Of a DNA stretch of 64,000 nucleotides, positions 24,593 to 34,686 are shown piece after piece; the stretch's first letter is position 1; every line of letters begins with the position of its first letter. The position numbers and the translations under genes are program-made. Under the pieces are notes generated by a model, which was not told the origin of the DNA, searched no databases, and worked only from the letters and a program-made list of their open reading frames with translations. Source of the DNA: Sthenelais limicola (lineage: Eukaryota > Annelida > Polychaeta > Phyllodocida > Sigalionidae); NCBI GenBank assembly GCA_942159475.1, contig OW804095.1:146734314-146798313 (forward strand). Reading direction: 5' to 3'.

Positions 24593-24978
24593 AGTTCACT
24601 AAGGCGATTCTCATGCGATGTTGCACTGCAGAGGACCCTTATCTGCTAAATTCCGTGTGAATCGCATGTTTTTTGTTTTTTTTTAAATATTTTTATTGGC
24701 CACACTACATTAGAAAGTTTATTTCTTCTTCAATTCAAAATTACGCATAACAAACACAGCTGTTATATTTCATGCGTTGCCCGAAAATTACGATACGATG
24801 GTACTTATCTAACTTCAAGGTTACAATTTCAATGCACATTACCTCTGTCATTCTACATTTTCATGATAACAAATTAAATGTTTGTTCAAACCCCTCATTT
24901 TTTTTTTCAAATCTCTATACAAAGATCAATACGAATCTGTTCTTAGCACATTACATGTGAATCAGCTTAGTGGACAAG
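24593..24978. mobile_element. Small inverted-repeat element split by a retroposon
   Basis: AGTTCACTAAGGCGATTCTC at the left pairs with GAATCAGCTTAGTGGAC at the right. Together the flanking parts make an element of about 95 bp, related to 52905-53000. A retroposon sits inside at 24669-24953. Confidence 0.6.
24669..24953 (-). mobile_element. Minus-strand poly-A retroposon
   Basis: Starts with a poly-T run followed by AAATATTTTTATTGGCC, a poly-A tail and AATAAA signal on the minus strand. CATG flanks both sides (24665-24668, 24954-24957), a likely target duplication. It has no coding remnant. Confidence 0.6.
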
Positions 24979-25434
24979 GGCGTTTAGGCGAGTAGTGAAT
25001 CCCACTTTAAATGGCGCCCCTCTATAGTGTGAGAGGCCAGTGGATGAGCACACTACCAACATATGTAATTCACACCCTAGATTACAGTGAGGCCCCTGGG
25101 GCTGATTCCATCCCCTCGGGGCCTCTTATCATTACCAGCCCACACTTTCAATGGGCGGAGTTGTTACACAAGGGGCCCTGATGGGATTTCCTTCCATTTA
25201 GGGTAAGGTAATTGGCGACTGGTGGTTTACCCTTTCAGACGTGATATCCTAATAGCTTGTTTAGTTTGTATGCGAAGGAAAAATAAAAAAAACATCGAGT
25301 CTGCAGGTTCAGAATCTAGACTTGGACTTAAAAAGAAAGTTTATGTTTAATTCTGTATTTTCGTCAGGAAATGTAGAATTGGCCTTTGCTTATTCTAACA
25401 TAAATTAAATTACCTAACAAATATGTGATGTGTT
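24979..25434. other. No feature recognised
   Basis: No repeat copy or frame of note. Confidence 0.4.
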
Positions 25435-25761
25435 ACAGAAGAATAGGTCACATGTCGCAAAATGATTATTTTCAAGGTGTTTTATTCACGAGATTTCTTT
25501 GTTAGAATGTTATTTTTTGGGGGTTTATAGCTGATAGTAACATATATACCAAATATCTAGACTGTATCAGATATATATAGATATATGCATATTTTTACGT
25601 TATCCTAATGATTATATTTAACTTATTTACTATAGTGATAGGCCATCACGAAATATCGCTAAATTGTGTTCATGCATAAAAATATGTATAAGTACTTATT
25701 ATAGATGTTCTAGTGTTTACTGTCATTGGAATCGGCTTGATTTCATCTTTTCAAATATGAC
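25435..25761 (+). mobile_element. Family B element, right end missing
   Basis: GTGATGTGTTACAGAAG left end and body to about ATTTCATCTTTTCAAATATG. The right inverted end is deleted. Confidence 0.82.
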
Positions 25762-25990
25762 TTGGTTTTTCAGATTTTTGATAAAACCTTACATAGCTTT
25801 TACATTCTTCATTTTGTACCTATTTATTTAACAATGTATCCTTTATTCATTTATTTGGATCGGATTCTCCCGTTCCTGGATCTTCCGAGGGTCGTCCTAG
25901 GGACTTGGGTCAGGGCCAGATTCTTATAAAAATCTTTCTTGAAGTCCTTGACGTAAAACTCTTAAAGGCCGGAGATCGGAGATCATTTTT
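25762..25990. other. No feature recognised
   Basis: Sequence immediately left of duplicated segment copy 2. Whether it too is duplicated left of base 1 cannot be seen. Confidence 0.4.
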
Positions 25991-26168
25991 GTACTTGGGA
26001 AAACGGCAGAAATATTGATGCCCTAATATTGTTCCTGCAAATGCCCTCTGGAATCCTAATACATGACTCGATGTATACCCTTTTTATGGCAAATACTATT
26101 TGCATGGTAACACTTCTAAGTTTACTGCTAGGTTCTTCTATAATGTCCATACTTGTCCCACCTAGTTA

Positions 26169-26471
26169 AGATTAAGATTAAGATACTTTTATTTTCGAAA
26201 TATTTTCGCTTTCAGAGAACATGACTCCAGCTAAGGGAGGTTTTCAAGTTTTCAGGTTTTCTGTCATTAAATTCATGGTTTAACAGTGAACAAGTTCTAA
26301 AGTCGTTATGGACGAATGTAGTACACTGTCTTTGTACATTAGGTTGTATTATTACTATTTATAGTTTGACTGACTAGCGCTCTAGGCTTATTGAGCGGTT
26401 AAGTCTCAGATATATTAACTTCTGGCTAATGAAATAATAATTACAATTCAAGGACATGCGAGGTGTTTTTA
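26169..26471 (-). mobile_element. 5'-truncated LINE-like insertion with (TCTTAA)n tail
   Basis: Absent from copy 1, where CACCTAGTTAGATACC is uninterrupted. On the minus strand it ends AATAAAAGTATCTTAATCTT with a hexamer tail. The junction leaves at most a TTA/TTAG repeat. No coding remnant was recognised. Confidence 0.75.
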
Positions 26472-26613
26472 GATACCGACTATAATAAAACAATGAAAAT
26501 ATTGTCAACTTGCAGTGTTTTATTTCATTGAATCATAGAGAAATGAGAAGCGATTAATTTAGCCTAGAATCAACCATGAAAACTCATTGAAAAGAAGCAG
26601 CAATTCTGACACA

Positions 26614-27387
26614 TAGTACAGGCATTTTAGCATGGAACCCGGAATAAAATAATGTAAAGCTGATTTTTGGATATATGATGCGGGACACATGGGGGAACAT
26701 TCCCTGAAAAGTCCCCACCTGGGGACCATGTGCTTTTTGAGATTTTGACGTTTTTGCGTCATTTTCCACAAAATAGCATTGGTCTCTATGGGAAAAAGCA
26801 CCTGGTTCAGGCCATTATTGCCAACATTAAGAATATTTGGCATTGTTATTTGCAGGGAATATAACATATATAAAATATACTGTACAGGTTGAGGTACCAT
26901 AGTAAACATGGACGTATGGAGATTCTTAAAATATATATTTCAACAAAATATCTATTTTTTTAAATTTTGTTGCCATGGCAACGGTCAGATTTTGGTGAAA
27001 AAAGCATTTTCTTAGATCAGGTCATAATATTTGGGGACCTAATTCTCTACATTGTGCATGTTGTGACACGTTTTTTAAATTTGGCATGTTGTTAAATAAG
27101 GCCTGAAATTTTCAAAAAGCACCAGCTATAAGTTGGTAGACACCCCTGGTGGCCAGTAGCTGCAAAATTCAAGATGGCCGCCCAAAACAGTAAATATGGC
27201 ATATCTTGGCTTCTATTTGGTAGATCTTCAACTATAATACCATTTTATTGATGTTTTTAAGTATGAGGAATTCATTTCTGAAGGTAATTTTATGTTCCAA
27301 GGTCATTTTCAAGGTCAAAATCTAATATGGCCCCTACTGAGTAACAAGAATGTTATTTCAGCACTTGATGTAGGCCTATATGCATTC
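26614..27387 (+). repeat. Foldback element, outer left arm
   Basis: Complement of 28471-29256. The outermost part differs between arms: after the first 17 bp the right arm has an extra block of about 13 bp. It includes CAAGATGGCCGCC and an AAGGTCA direct repeat (27298-27317). Confidence 0.9.
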
Positions 27388-27878
27388 AATAGCCCCCTTC
27401 ACAAATTCCGTCTCCAGTGCGTACCAGTAACTGCGGGATGAACTTCTGTCATTCTGCGCATGCGCAGTTCAGTTGACTCACCTAGCTATGCGGGCCAAAC
27501 CGTCACCCTCCACACGGGCTCCTGGTGGACGTGCAGAGGTGTGACCACATGGCCGCTGACCCCCTACAGCCCGTACGGGAGCCCGTACACCTACGCTTAC
27601 TTGTTTTTGTTGATACACTGTTACGAAAGTTGCTATATACTAAAATCTAGCGGATAAAATGTCCTCTTGTTAAGCATGACCCATCTTAACATGTCATTTG
27701 ATAATATTGGATAGCTGATACCATTGTACAATCACTCAAATCCTGGGAGAAGAAGGAGAAAGTTAGAAGCCTATGGTTAATACATAAGGCTTCTGTGACC
27801 TGCCCGCGGAGCTCATAGTTCAGCCGTTTTCCGCCGCTCTTGGTATGGCGCTACTGTCAATTTGTAAAGTACCATATT
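27388..27878. other. Insertion of about 490 bp in the foldback left arm
   Basis: The right arm has only about 4 bp at the matching position. The insert is more GC-rich than its surroundings and contains the palindrome TGCGCATGCGCA (27455-27466), an NRF1-type site. Its ends share weak inverted similarity (TTCACAAATT and AATTTGTAAA). A 65-codon frame has no domain. Confidence 0.7.
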
Positions 27879-28470
27879 GGTGTACATATTGATGAATAAG
27901 AACAATTCTTTTAGGATCAAGGGTGTGAGGAATCCATATTTTTTTCCACTTTTTTCTTTGTAGGTCATTTTGAAGGTCATGGTTCAATATGGCTGCTGTC
28001 AGGAATCAGAATGTCATTTATTTTGGCTGCCATTACCACTAAATCAATGTATAGTACCAGTTTTTCTATGTTTTAAACTGTGAGGGATCTGTCTCCAAGT
28101 CATTTCTCATCAAAGACTGAAATCTTACTCAACAAAACTGATCTGGAAGCCATATTAAATATTGACCTTGAAAAGGATCTATAATGACCTTGAAGCAGAA
28201 AATGATCCCAGAAATGGATTCATTACACCTACAAACATAGAATAACTGCTCTTATACATCGATCTAGAGCTCAAAACATAGAAAAAATGGTATTTTACTT
28301 GGATCTAGCAATAACAGCAGTTAAGATTTATGATATTCTGGTTCCTAGCAGCAGCCATATTGAATCATGACCTTCAAGATGACCTTCAAATCAAAAAGTG
28401 ACATAAAAAAGAGATTCCTCACACCCTTGATCCTAAGAAAATTGTTCTTATTAATGAATATGTACACCAA

Positions 28471-29256
28471 CGGAACGCATATAGGCCTACCACAAGAGCT
28501 GAGATAACATTCTTGTTACTCAGTAGGGGCCATATTGGATTTTGACCTTGAAAATGACCTTGGAACATAAAATTACCTTCAGAAATGAATTCCTCATACT
28601 TAAAAACATCAATAAAATGGTATAATAGTTGAAGATCTACCAAATAGAAGCCAAGATATGCCATATTTACTGTTTTGGGTGGCCATCTTGAATTTTGCAG
28701 CTACTGGCCACCAGGGGTGTCTACCAACTTGTAGCTGGTGCTTTTTGAAAATTTCAGGCCTTATTTAACAACATGCCAAATTTAAAAAATGTGTCACAAC
28801 ATGCACAATGTAGAGAATTAGGTCCCCAAATATTATGACCTGATCTAAGAAAATGCTTTTTTCACCAAAATCTGACCGTTGCCATGGCAACAAAATTTAA
28901 AAAAATAGATATTTTGTTGAATTATATATTTTAAGAATCTCCATACGTCCATGTTTACTATGGTACCTCAACCTGTACAGTATATTTTATATATGTTATA
29001 TTCCCTGCAAATAACAATGCCAAATATTCTTAATGTTGGCAATAATGGCCTGAACCAGGTGCTTTTTCCCATAGAGACCAATGCTATTTTGTGGAAAATG
29101 ACGCAAAAACGTCAAAATCTCAAAAAGCACACGGTCCCCAGGTGGGGACTTTTCAGGGAATGTTCCCCCATGTGTCCCGCATCATATATCCAAAAATCAG
29201 CTTTACATTATTTTATTCCGGGTTTGGCCTAAAATTTACCTAAAATGCCTGTACTA
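28471..29256 (-). repeat. Foldback element, outer right arm
   Basis: Inverted copy of the outer left arm. A frame of about 90 codons reads through this arm and its mirror in the left arm. Confidence 0.9.
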
Positions 29257-29315
29257 ACAGAAATATTCACAGTTTTACATGTTTCAAAGCTAATTCGCTA
29301 CAAGAAATTCCTGGT

Positions 29316-29876
29316 CAAAGCAGCACTCTCAGTTAACATCGGTCAAAAAGTGCAAATTTGTGTTCCATTCTTCTCCAACCCATCTAAAAGTCGTTTGACC
29401 AAAGTGTGGGACAGTTGCTTTTGCTATTGTCGTATTTGGAGGACCCGCCCGAATCCTCACCAGTGATGAGTTCCCTTATTATCGCTCACAGGCACTGTTT
29501 TCTGTCGGCTGATGCAACTTCAAATTCTTATGCATAAACATATACCAGAAGCTGAATATTGATAAGTACAGCCCTGTCAGTCGTGGGTCAGATTTTCAGA
29601 AAATGTACAATTCACTTTCACCAATCTTCTCAAATAACCCAAATTTCAGACGAAAATAAAGTTCAAAACACATATCAACATAACCAAACAGATTGCTAGA
29701 ATCAATGCAATGCAGAATATACTCGAATTTACCTTGTATTGACCAAATTGCAGCCTTATTTGGCAGAATTTACTAATTGTGTACAGCTGCCAATTGTACA
29801 TTTTCTGAAAATCTGACCCTCGTAGTACATTTGGTAGGATTTCTTTTGTTGTAATACTTGCGGAGGCAGCTTCAAC
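29316..29876 (+). mobile_element. Family D element interrupted by a family A element
   Basis: The D body runs to TGTCAGTCGT at 29584, resumes at 29820 (TCGTAGTACATTTGGTAGG) and ends near AGGCAGCTTCAAC. It is the copy 2 counterpart of 382-658. Confidence 0.82.
29585..29819 (-). mobile_element. Family A element (A-I) nested in family D
   Basis: Full length. TCGT on both sides (29581-29584, 29820-29823) is an unambiguous 4-bp duplication. Confidence 0.95.
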
Positions 29877-30168
29877 TAACTAAGAGTGGTGCTATTAACT
29901 AAAACAAGGATTTACTTCTAAGCGGCAATGAGAGCGGATAGAAGTGAATGTAAATATTGTGATAGCCTTCACACCCGAGTCTATATGTTACACCGCCATC
30001 CCACAATCCTCCTGTGTGCCAGGGAATTCTGGGAATTTAACTTCCGGAAGGCTCAAGTCATGAGAGGCATGTTGTAGTTAAATAATGGCATGAGAGTGGT
30101 GGTAGGGACGAGAGGAAGGGGAATGAGTGGGTGTGGGGTGGCCGCAAGAATCTCCAGATATGTCATAT

Positions 30169-30515
30169 GTGATATGTTTCAGGAAAATGATTCACAAGTC
30201 GCAAAACGTATATCTTTCAAAGTGATTTTTTCACAATAATTATTTGACGGAATATTCTGATCTTTGGCGGGTTTAGCGCTTTCAGTTACATGAATGCATG
30301 TACCAAATTTCAAGACAGGGTAATAACTGTATCCTTGCGTTAAGTAAATCTATCAAACATAACCGTAATTGCAATAAAAAAAAATATATATAGAAACACT
30401 TGTCCTTCATGCTTACCGTCATTTGAATCTGCTTGATCTATTTTTTTCAAATATTATTCATATCTCAAAATCTTTTATTTTTGACTTATGACTCATTTCC
30501 CTTGAAAAACATCAC
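30169..30515 (+). mobile_element. Family B element, internally shortened
   Basis: Ends GTGATATGTTTCAGG and CTTGAAAAACATCAC. About 60 bp shorter than usual, with deletion in the central part. Confidence 0.85.
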
Positions 30516-30559
30516 ATGCCATTATATATACTTTCCTCCAAATAACATGAATTTTAGAT

Positions 30560-30752
30560 GTAATCCACCTTCACCAAACCTAAAAAAACACATTAATTTA
30601 AGACATCAAGGAATCAAAATATTGTTCAACATAAACTGAATACAATATTTAAAAATCCAACTGCAGTAAATTTTACTATTTTCGGCCTTATTTAGCAGAA
30701 TTTACAAAAAGTATAGAGCTGACGATTTGTACATTTTCTGACACCCTGACCC
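30560..30752 (-). mobile_element. Family A element, degenerate
   Basis: The right end TGACACCCTGACCC and a body with CCTTCACCAAACC and TTATTTAGCAGAATTTAC are recognisable. The left end is lost. Confidence 0.7.
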
Positions 30753-30875
30753 ATATAAAACTACCTTTGCAAATATGAGTATTTTATAGACAATATCTAA
30801 ACTTGCTTATATAAATTGACGGTCATAGCTGAGAATGCAGCTTGAAGTAAGGCTATACCTTATGCAAGGGGTCCT

Positions 30876-31224
30876 AATAGTGGATTTGCAAAGCCGCCAT
30901 TTTGAATCTTGATTCGCATGGAATTAATGGACTAATGGTACAGTATAAAATCTATATAAAAAAATGCCATATTCAGCATGGAATATTTATCAATGCTCTA
31001 ATGTCAATATTCATGTGTTATACATGTTGCCCTAACACAAATCCCCATCTTTCCCATCATGCATTTTTTTTATAGATCATTTACACAAGCTATGATTTTG
31101 GTGAAAACTTTCTTGCAATTTTGTATATAAATGTTGCCAAGTATTTGTATGTCAGATTTCATGAGAATCCATCCCAGCATGCACTGCGGTAGACATGCGC
31201 AGTGGCACATGCAACTCCCCTATT
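30876..31224 (+). mobile_element. Family C element
   Basis: Complete: AATAGTGGATTTGCAAAG and GCAACTCCCCTATT, with GCCGCCATTTTGAATC near the left end. Confidence 0.92.
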
Positions 31225-31535
31225 GACACCCTTGATTGCTTCAAATACAACCAACAAATACAAGTTTCAACAAACAACACAACAAGTGCCTGCATGACAC
31301 ATGTATGCAATGGTACCGAGTGGCACGTATCAATGACTGAACAAGCGCTAAAACAACCAAGCACATTTTACATAGGGACAAGTGCCTTCGGCACTTGGAT
31401 TGTAGAGGCAGTTGTGTTTCTACTTCTTATAGGAATCCAACAATTTACTGGACGTTTATTTCAATTTTGAGATATCAATTTGATTGCCAAAAATGGCTAA
31501 AATCACAGGGGGCTTACGTGGGGGTAGTAGGCCCA
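31225..31535. other. No feature recognised
   Basis: A 91-codon frame begins in the preceding C element and has no domain. Confidence 0.4.
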
Positions 31536-31779
31536 AGGTGTAGGAGGGAGAGAGAGAGAGGGGGAGAAGAGAGGGAGAGGAGAGATGAGAATGACTGAAA
31601 TAAGAGGGTTTCATGGGAAAAAAATTTGCCCCCCCCACACACACACAAACACACCTATACATCTATCAATTTTCCTTTTCCTCCCCCTCCCCGACTACCT
31701 CTCTTGCTCTCCCTCCCCTTTTACCCCCCTCCTTAATAATAATGAGTAATGTGTGGACAGGTACATTCTTTCTTTAAAA

Positions 31780-32035
31780 AAAAAGTTGGTCGTAAAAAAA
31801 GTTGGTTGAAAAAAAAGTTGGTCGGAAAAATAGTTGGTCGAAAAAATAAGTTGGTCGAGAAAATAAGTTGGTCGTAAAAAAGTTGGTAAAAAAAAGTTGG
31901 GTTGGAAAAAAAAATTTGGTCGTAAAAAAAAGTTGGTTGTAAAAATAGTTGGGTCGTAAAAAATAAATTTGGTCGTAAAAAAGTTGGTCGAAAAAAAAGT
32001 TGGTCCTAAAAAAAGTTTTGTCGTAAAAAAGTTGG
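31780..32035. repeat. Tandem A-rich repeat around GTTGGTCG
   Basis: About 16 irregular units of roughly 15 bp, each GTTGGTCGT or close followed by a run of A. Strand-asymmetric: A and G/T on plus. Confidence 0.9.
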
Positions 32036-32309
32036 TCTCCCTCCCCTTTTATCCCACCCCCCACCTCCTTCACCTCTCCTCTTAATTCTTCCTCCACATT
32101 CCTACCTTCCTGTCCTCATCCCCCCCCCCCCCCACACACACACACCATAACATCTATGCAGGAAAGACAATTCATCCTATAAACTTGTCTTTGATACCAA
32201 ATGAATCACATACATGTCAGCATTACAGAGAAATGAGGATTTGATATTATTTTAAAAAGAATTTATAAATTCATTGAGGAGTAATGTGTGGACGGGTACA
32301 TTCTTTCTC

Positions 32310-32575
32310 TGAGAAAGACAGAGAGAGGGAGGGACAGAGAGAGAGGGGGAGGGACAGAGAGAGAGGGGGAGGGAGGGACAGAGAGCGGAGGGGGAGGGAG
32401 GAACAGAGAGAGAGGAGGGATGGGGGACAGAGGGGGGAGGGACAGAGAGAGAGAGGGGGAGGGAGGGACTGAGAGAGAGGGGTAGGGGTATGGATCGAGG
32501 GACAGAGAGAGAGAGAGAAAGAGAGAGGGGAGGAGAGGAGAAGAGAGGGAGAGGAGAGATGAGAATGACAGATTA
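32310..32575. repeat. Polypurine minisatellite (GAGAGAGGGGGAGGGACA)n
   Basis: Almost pure purine on the plus strand, with many G-runs of three to six. Potential triplex or G-quadruplex DNA, by composition only. Confidence 0.9.
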
Positions 32576-32578
32576 GGA

Positions 32579-33291
32579 GAATACTTTTATTCAAATCAGG
32601 TTATTACAGTTACATAGTATAGTCTTGAAGTAAATATCAGAATCGGTAATAGCCCCCTGCTCATTCGCAGGTTTTCCTGGCTGGCCATTTGACAACTACT
32701 CTATACAACACATTAGCTTCCCGAATGTGCCGGACCGATTTAATAGTATAGGCCACTAGCCTAGTATGTAGAAACTGGTTGCCGGGGATGGGGCCTGCCT
32801 AGGGAGGATGGGTGCAGTGGAGCAACCTGTGGTGGACATCACTGAGTGGCAAAATTCGGCACAGCTCTATGGTGGAGATTGTTGCGTAACAGCGTGACTT
32901 GACCAGCGAGGCATGACGTGACGTAATGGGTCCAACTGGGTTGTGCGAGATCTCAACTGTGCGAGATGGACCCTCGTTTTGGTAGCTGCCTAGCCTTGGT
33001 TCATGCGTAAATCTGGGCCAATTTATATAAGAGGGAATTAAAATGTCCATAGGCGTTAATTGATAGTGGGGGGACGTATTGACTGGTGTATTAAGTTGCA
33101 AGGGACGATAAACCCTACCCTGTGTACCGTTTAGAGTTCTATCACCACCTGAACACACCCACAGTGTTTACATTGACCAAAAGTAAAATTGACTACTCAA
33201 CTATTACGACAAAAGAAATCCTAACAAATTGATCGTTTACACGATCGTACTGAACGTACCAATATATCGCTGCAGTTATAGGTTCATATAT
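32579..33291. other. No gene recognised; possible minus-strand retroposon end at 32579
   Basis: ATACTTTTATTCAAATCAGG resembles the AATAAA-type retroposon end at 47985-48057. A 119-codon minus-strand frame (32799-33158) has mixed composition but no domain I recognise, and is probably fortuitous. Confidence 0.4.
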
Positions 33292-33526
33292 GGGTCAGAT
33301 ATTTAGAAAATGTACAATTCAACTTCGCCAATCTTTTCAAATAACCCTAATTTCAGACGAAAATAAAGCTCAAAATACAGTTCAACCTAACCAAACAGAT
33401 TGCTAGAATCAATGCAATACCGATTATTCTCGAATTTACCTAGTATTGACCAAATTGTAGCCTAATTTAGCAGAATTTACTAAATGTGTACAGCTGCCAA
33501 TTGTACATTTTCTGAAAATCTGACCC
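33292..33526 (-). mobile_element. Family A element (A-I)
   Basis: Full length, ATAT on both sides. Confidence 0.94.
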
Positions 33527-33871
33527 ATATATGTAGCCAATACGATGATTTGAAGTCAAATCGGTCGAAAGAAAATGAAGCCCTGCAGTAAAAACAGAAC
33601 AGATTATTTCATACTTCTGATCCAATGACTATCAAATCAGTATGAAATGAATGGAGGAAAACGTAAAAGATACGTAGAGAAACGTAGTTTTTATTAGCTG
33701 TTAAGATGCAATATATTCCTTTGGGTTGTTTCGGGCGTTTCTATAGGTTAATATCATATAGACACTAATACGTTCTAATAAGATATACCTTTATATCAAT
33801 CTCCCTGTCCCAGTAAGGAGAGGAAGGGTGTCTAGGAATTCACACACGCACAATTTTCCTTTCCTTACCCT

Positions 33872-33906
33872 ACATATATATATATATATACGTGTATATA
33901 TACATG
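33872..33906. repeat. (TA)n microsatellite
   Basis: Alternating TA with a CGTG interruption, about 27 bp upstream of the tRNA-Cys gene. Confidence 0.9.
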
Positions 33907-33932
33907 TATACACAACATTGGAAATATCAGTT

Positions 33933-34004
33933 GGGGGTATAGCTCAGTGGCAGAGCATTCGACTGCAGATCGAGAGGTCCCCGGTTCAAATCCGGATGCC
34001 CCCT
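33933..34004 (+). tRNA. tRNA-Cys (anticodon GCA)
   Basis: A 72-nt cloverleaf. The acceptor stem is GGGGGTA with TGCCCCC (one G-T pair) and the discriminator base is T. The D arm is GCTC/GAGC. The anticodon stem TTCGA/TCGAG closes loop CTGCAGA, whose anticodon GCA reads cysteine codons. The T loop is TTCAAAT. Both internal RNA polymerase III promoter elements are intact: A box TAGCTCAGTGG and B box GGTTCAAATCC. A run of five T (34013-34017) about 9 nt downstream is a plausible terminator. The closing pair of the T stem is C-A, so slight decay cannot be excluded. No CCA is encoded and there is no intron. The sequence upstream is a TA-rich microsatellite. It is the only functional-looking gene in the window; identity as tRNA-Cys is secure, activity is likely but unproven. 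Confidence 0.93.
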
Positions 34005-34010
34005 GACATT

Positions 34011-34018
34011 AATTTTTG
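34011..34018 (+). terminator. RNA polymerase III T-run terminator of tRNA-Cys
   Basis: Five consecutive T residues lie within 15 nt of the tRNA 3' end, the usual position and form of a polymerase III stop signal. Confidence 0.7.
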
Positions 34019-34224
34019 TTCATATTAATTGAACAAGTGCTACTCAGTTGCTTCAATACGGTTTCCCAGCTAAATTGACCAACACTTATTTCTGGATGAA
34101 ATATGTATACAAATGTATACAAAATATTCTCTGCAGACAATCACAAGTAAAGTAGAGAAATATTCATGAGAATATCATTTGAAATGCATAATATCTATTC
34201 AGTAAACATATCTTCTGAATAAAA

Positions 34225-34686
34225 CAATCTTAGAAAATTTGCGATTGATGACTTATTTTTCAGTAACGCATCACATTTGTGATGTGTTCCAGGAAAATGA
34301 GTCACAAGTCGCAAAATGGATATTTCTCAAAGTGGTTTTTTTCACAAGATCTCTTTATTGAAATGTTCTGATTTTTGGAGGGTTTAGCACTTGTAGTCAT
34401 ATGAATCCATGTAACAAATTTCTGGACATTGGATTAAATATATTCTTCCATTTTGAAGGTCTTCGTTTGGAGTATATTTAGTTACTTTACTGGTAATTAC
34501 CCATCCAGAAACATTGCAAACTTTTTTTTTCAAAATTAAACATATCAAAATTAGAATATAGAAATACTTATTAGGTGTCCTAGTGTTTACTATCATTAGA
34601 ATCAGCTTGATCTCTTCTTTTCAAATATGGTGATATCTCAAAATCCATATTTTGCGACTTATGACTCATTTTCCTAAAGCGGATAC
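34225..34686 (+). mobile_element. Family B element abutting a family B right-end fragment
   Basis: 34225-34274 is a B right end (ATTTGCGATTGATGACTTAT to ACGCATCAC). ATTT follows, then a full B element 34279-34686 whose right end is CCTAAAGCGGATAC. The junction resembles that at 48316. Confidence 0.85.

Larger units (their letters stand above)
26614..29256. mobile_element. 2.6-kb foldback DNA element
   Basis: The ends are inverted (TAGTACAGGCATTTTAG) and flanked by ACA on each side (26611-26613, 29257-29259). The single ACA is present in copy 1 near 337. Arms of about 780 bp (26614-27387 and 28471-29256) pair almost throughout. An inner pair (27879-28085 with 28262-28470) extends the hairpin to a loop of about 175 bp. 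The left arm alone carries a 490-bp insertion. Several modules of similar sequence repeat within each arm. No transposase was seen, so it is non-autonomous. Confidence 0.9.
25991..29580. repeat. Duplicated segment, copy 2 (with insertions)
   Basis: Matches 1-658 in order and is interrupted by a LINE fragment (26169-26471) and a foldback element (26614-29256). Sequence between insertions differs from copy 1 at few positions. A family A element has inserted just beyond, at 29585. Confidence 0.95.
31536..32578. repeat. Locally duplicated purine/pyrimidine low-complexity block
   Basis: GAGTAATGTGTGGACRGGTA occurs at about 31743 and 32279. A purine tract ending GAGAGATGAGAATGAC occurs at about 31596 and 32570. 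C-runs followed by (CA)n occur at about 31630 and 32120. The frames of over 100 codons here are products of composition. Confidence 0.85.

Noticed and set aside
26166..26184. Telomere-like (TTAGAT/TTAAGA) repeat
   Set aside because: Only about three hexamers, directly adjoining an AATAAA complement, as expected of a LINE tail.
31774..32594. Frames of 107 codons on the minus strand
   Set aside because: They translate the A-rich GTTGGTCG array and the polypurine tract; composition explains them fully.
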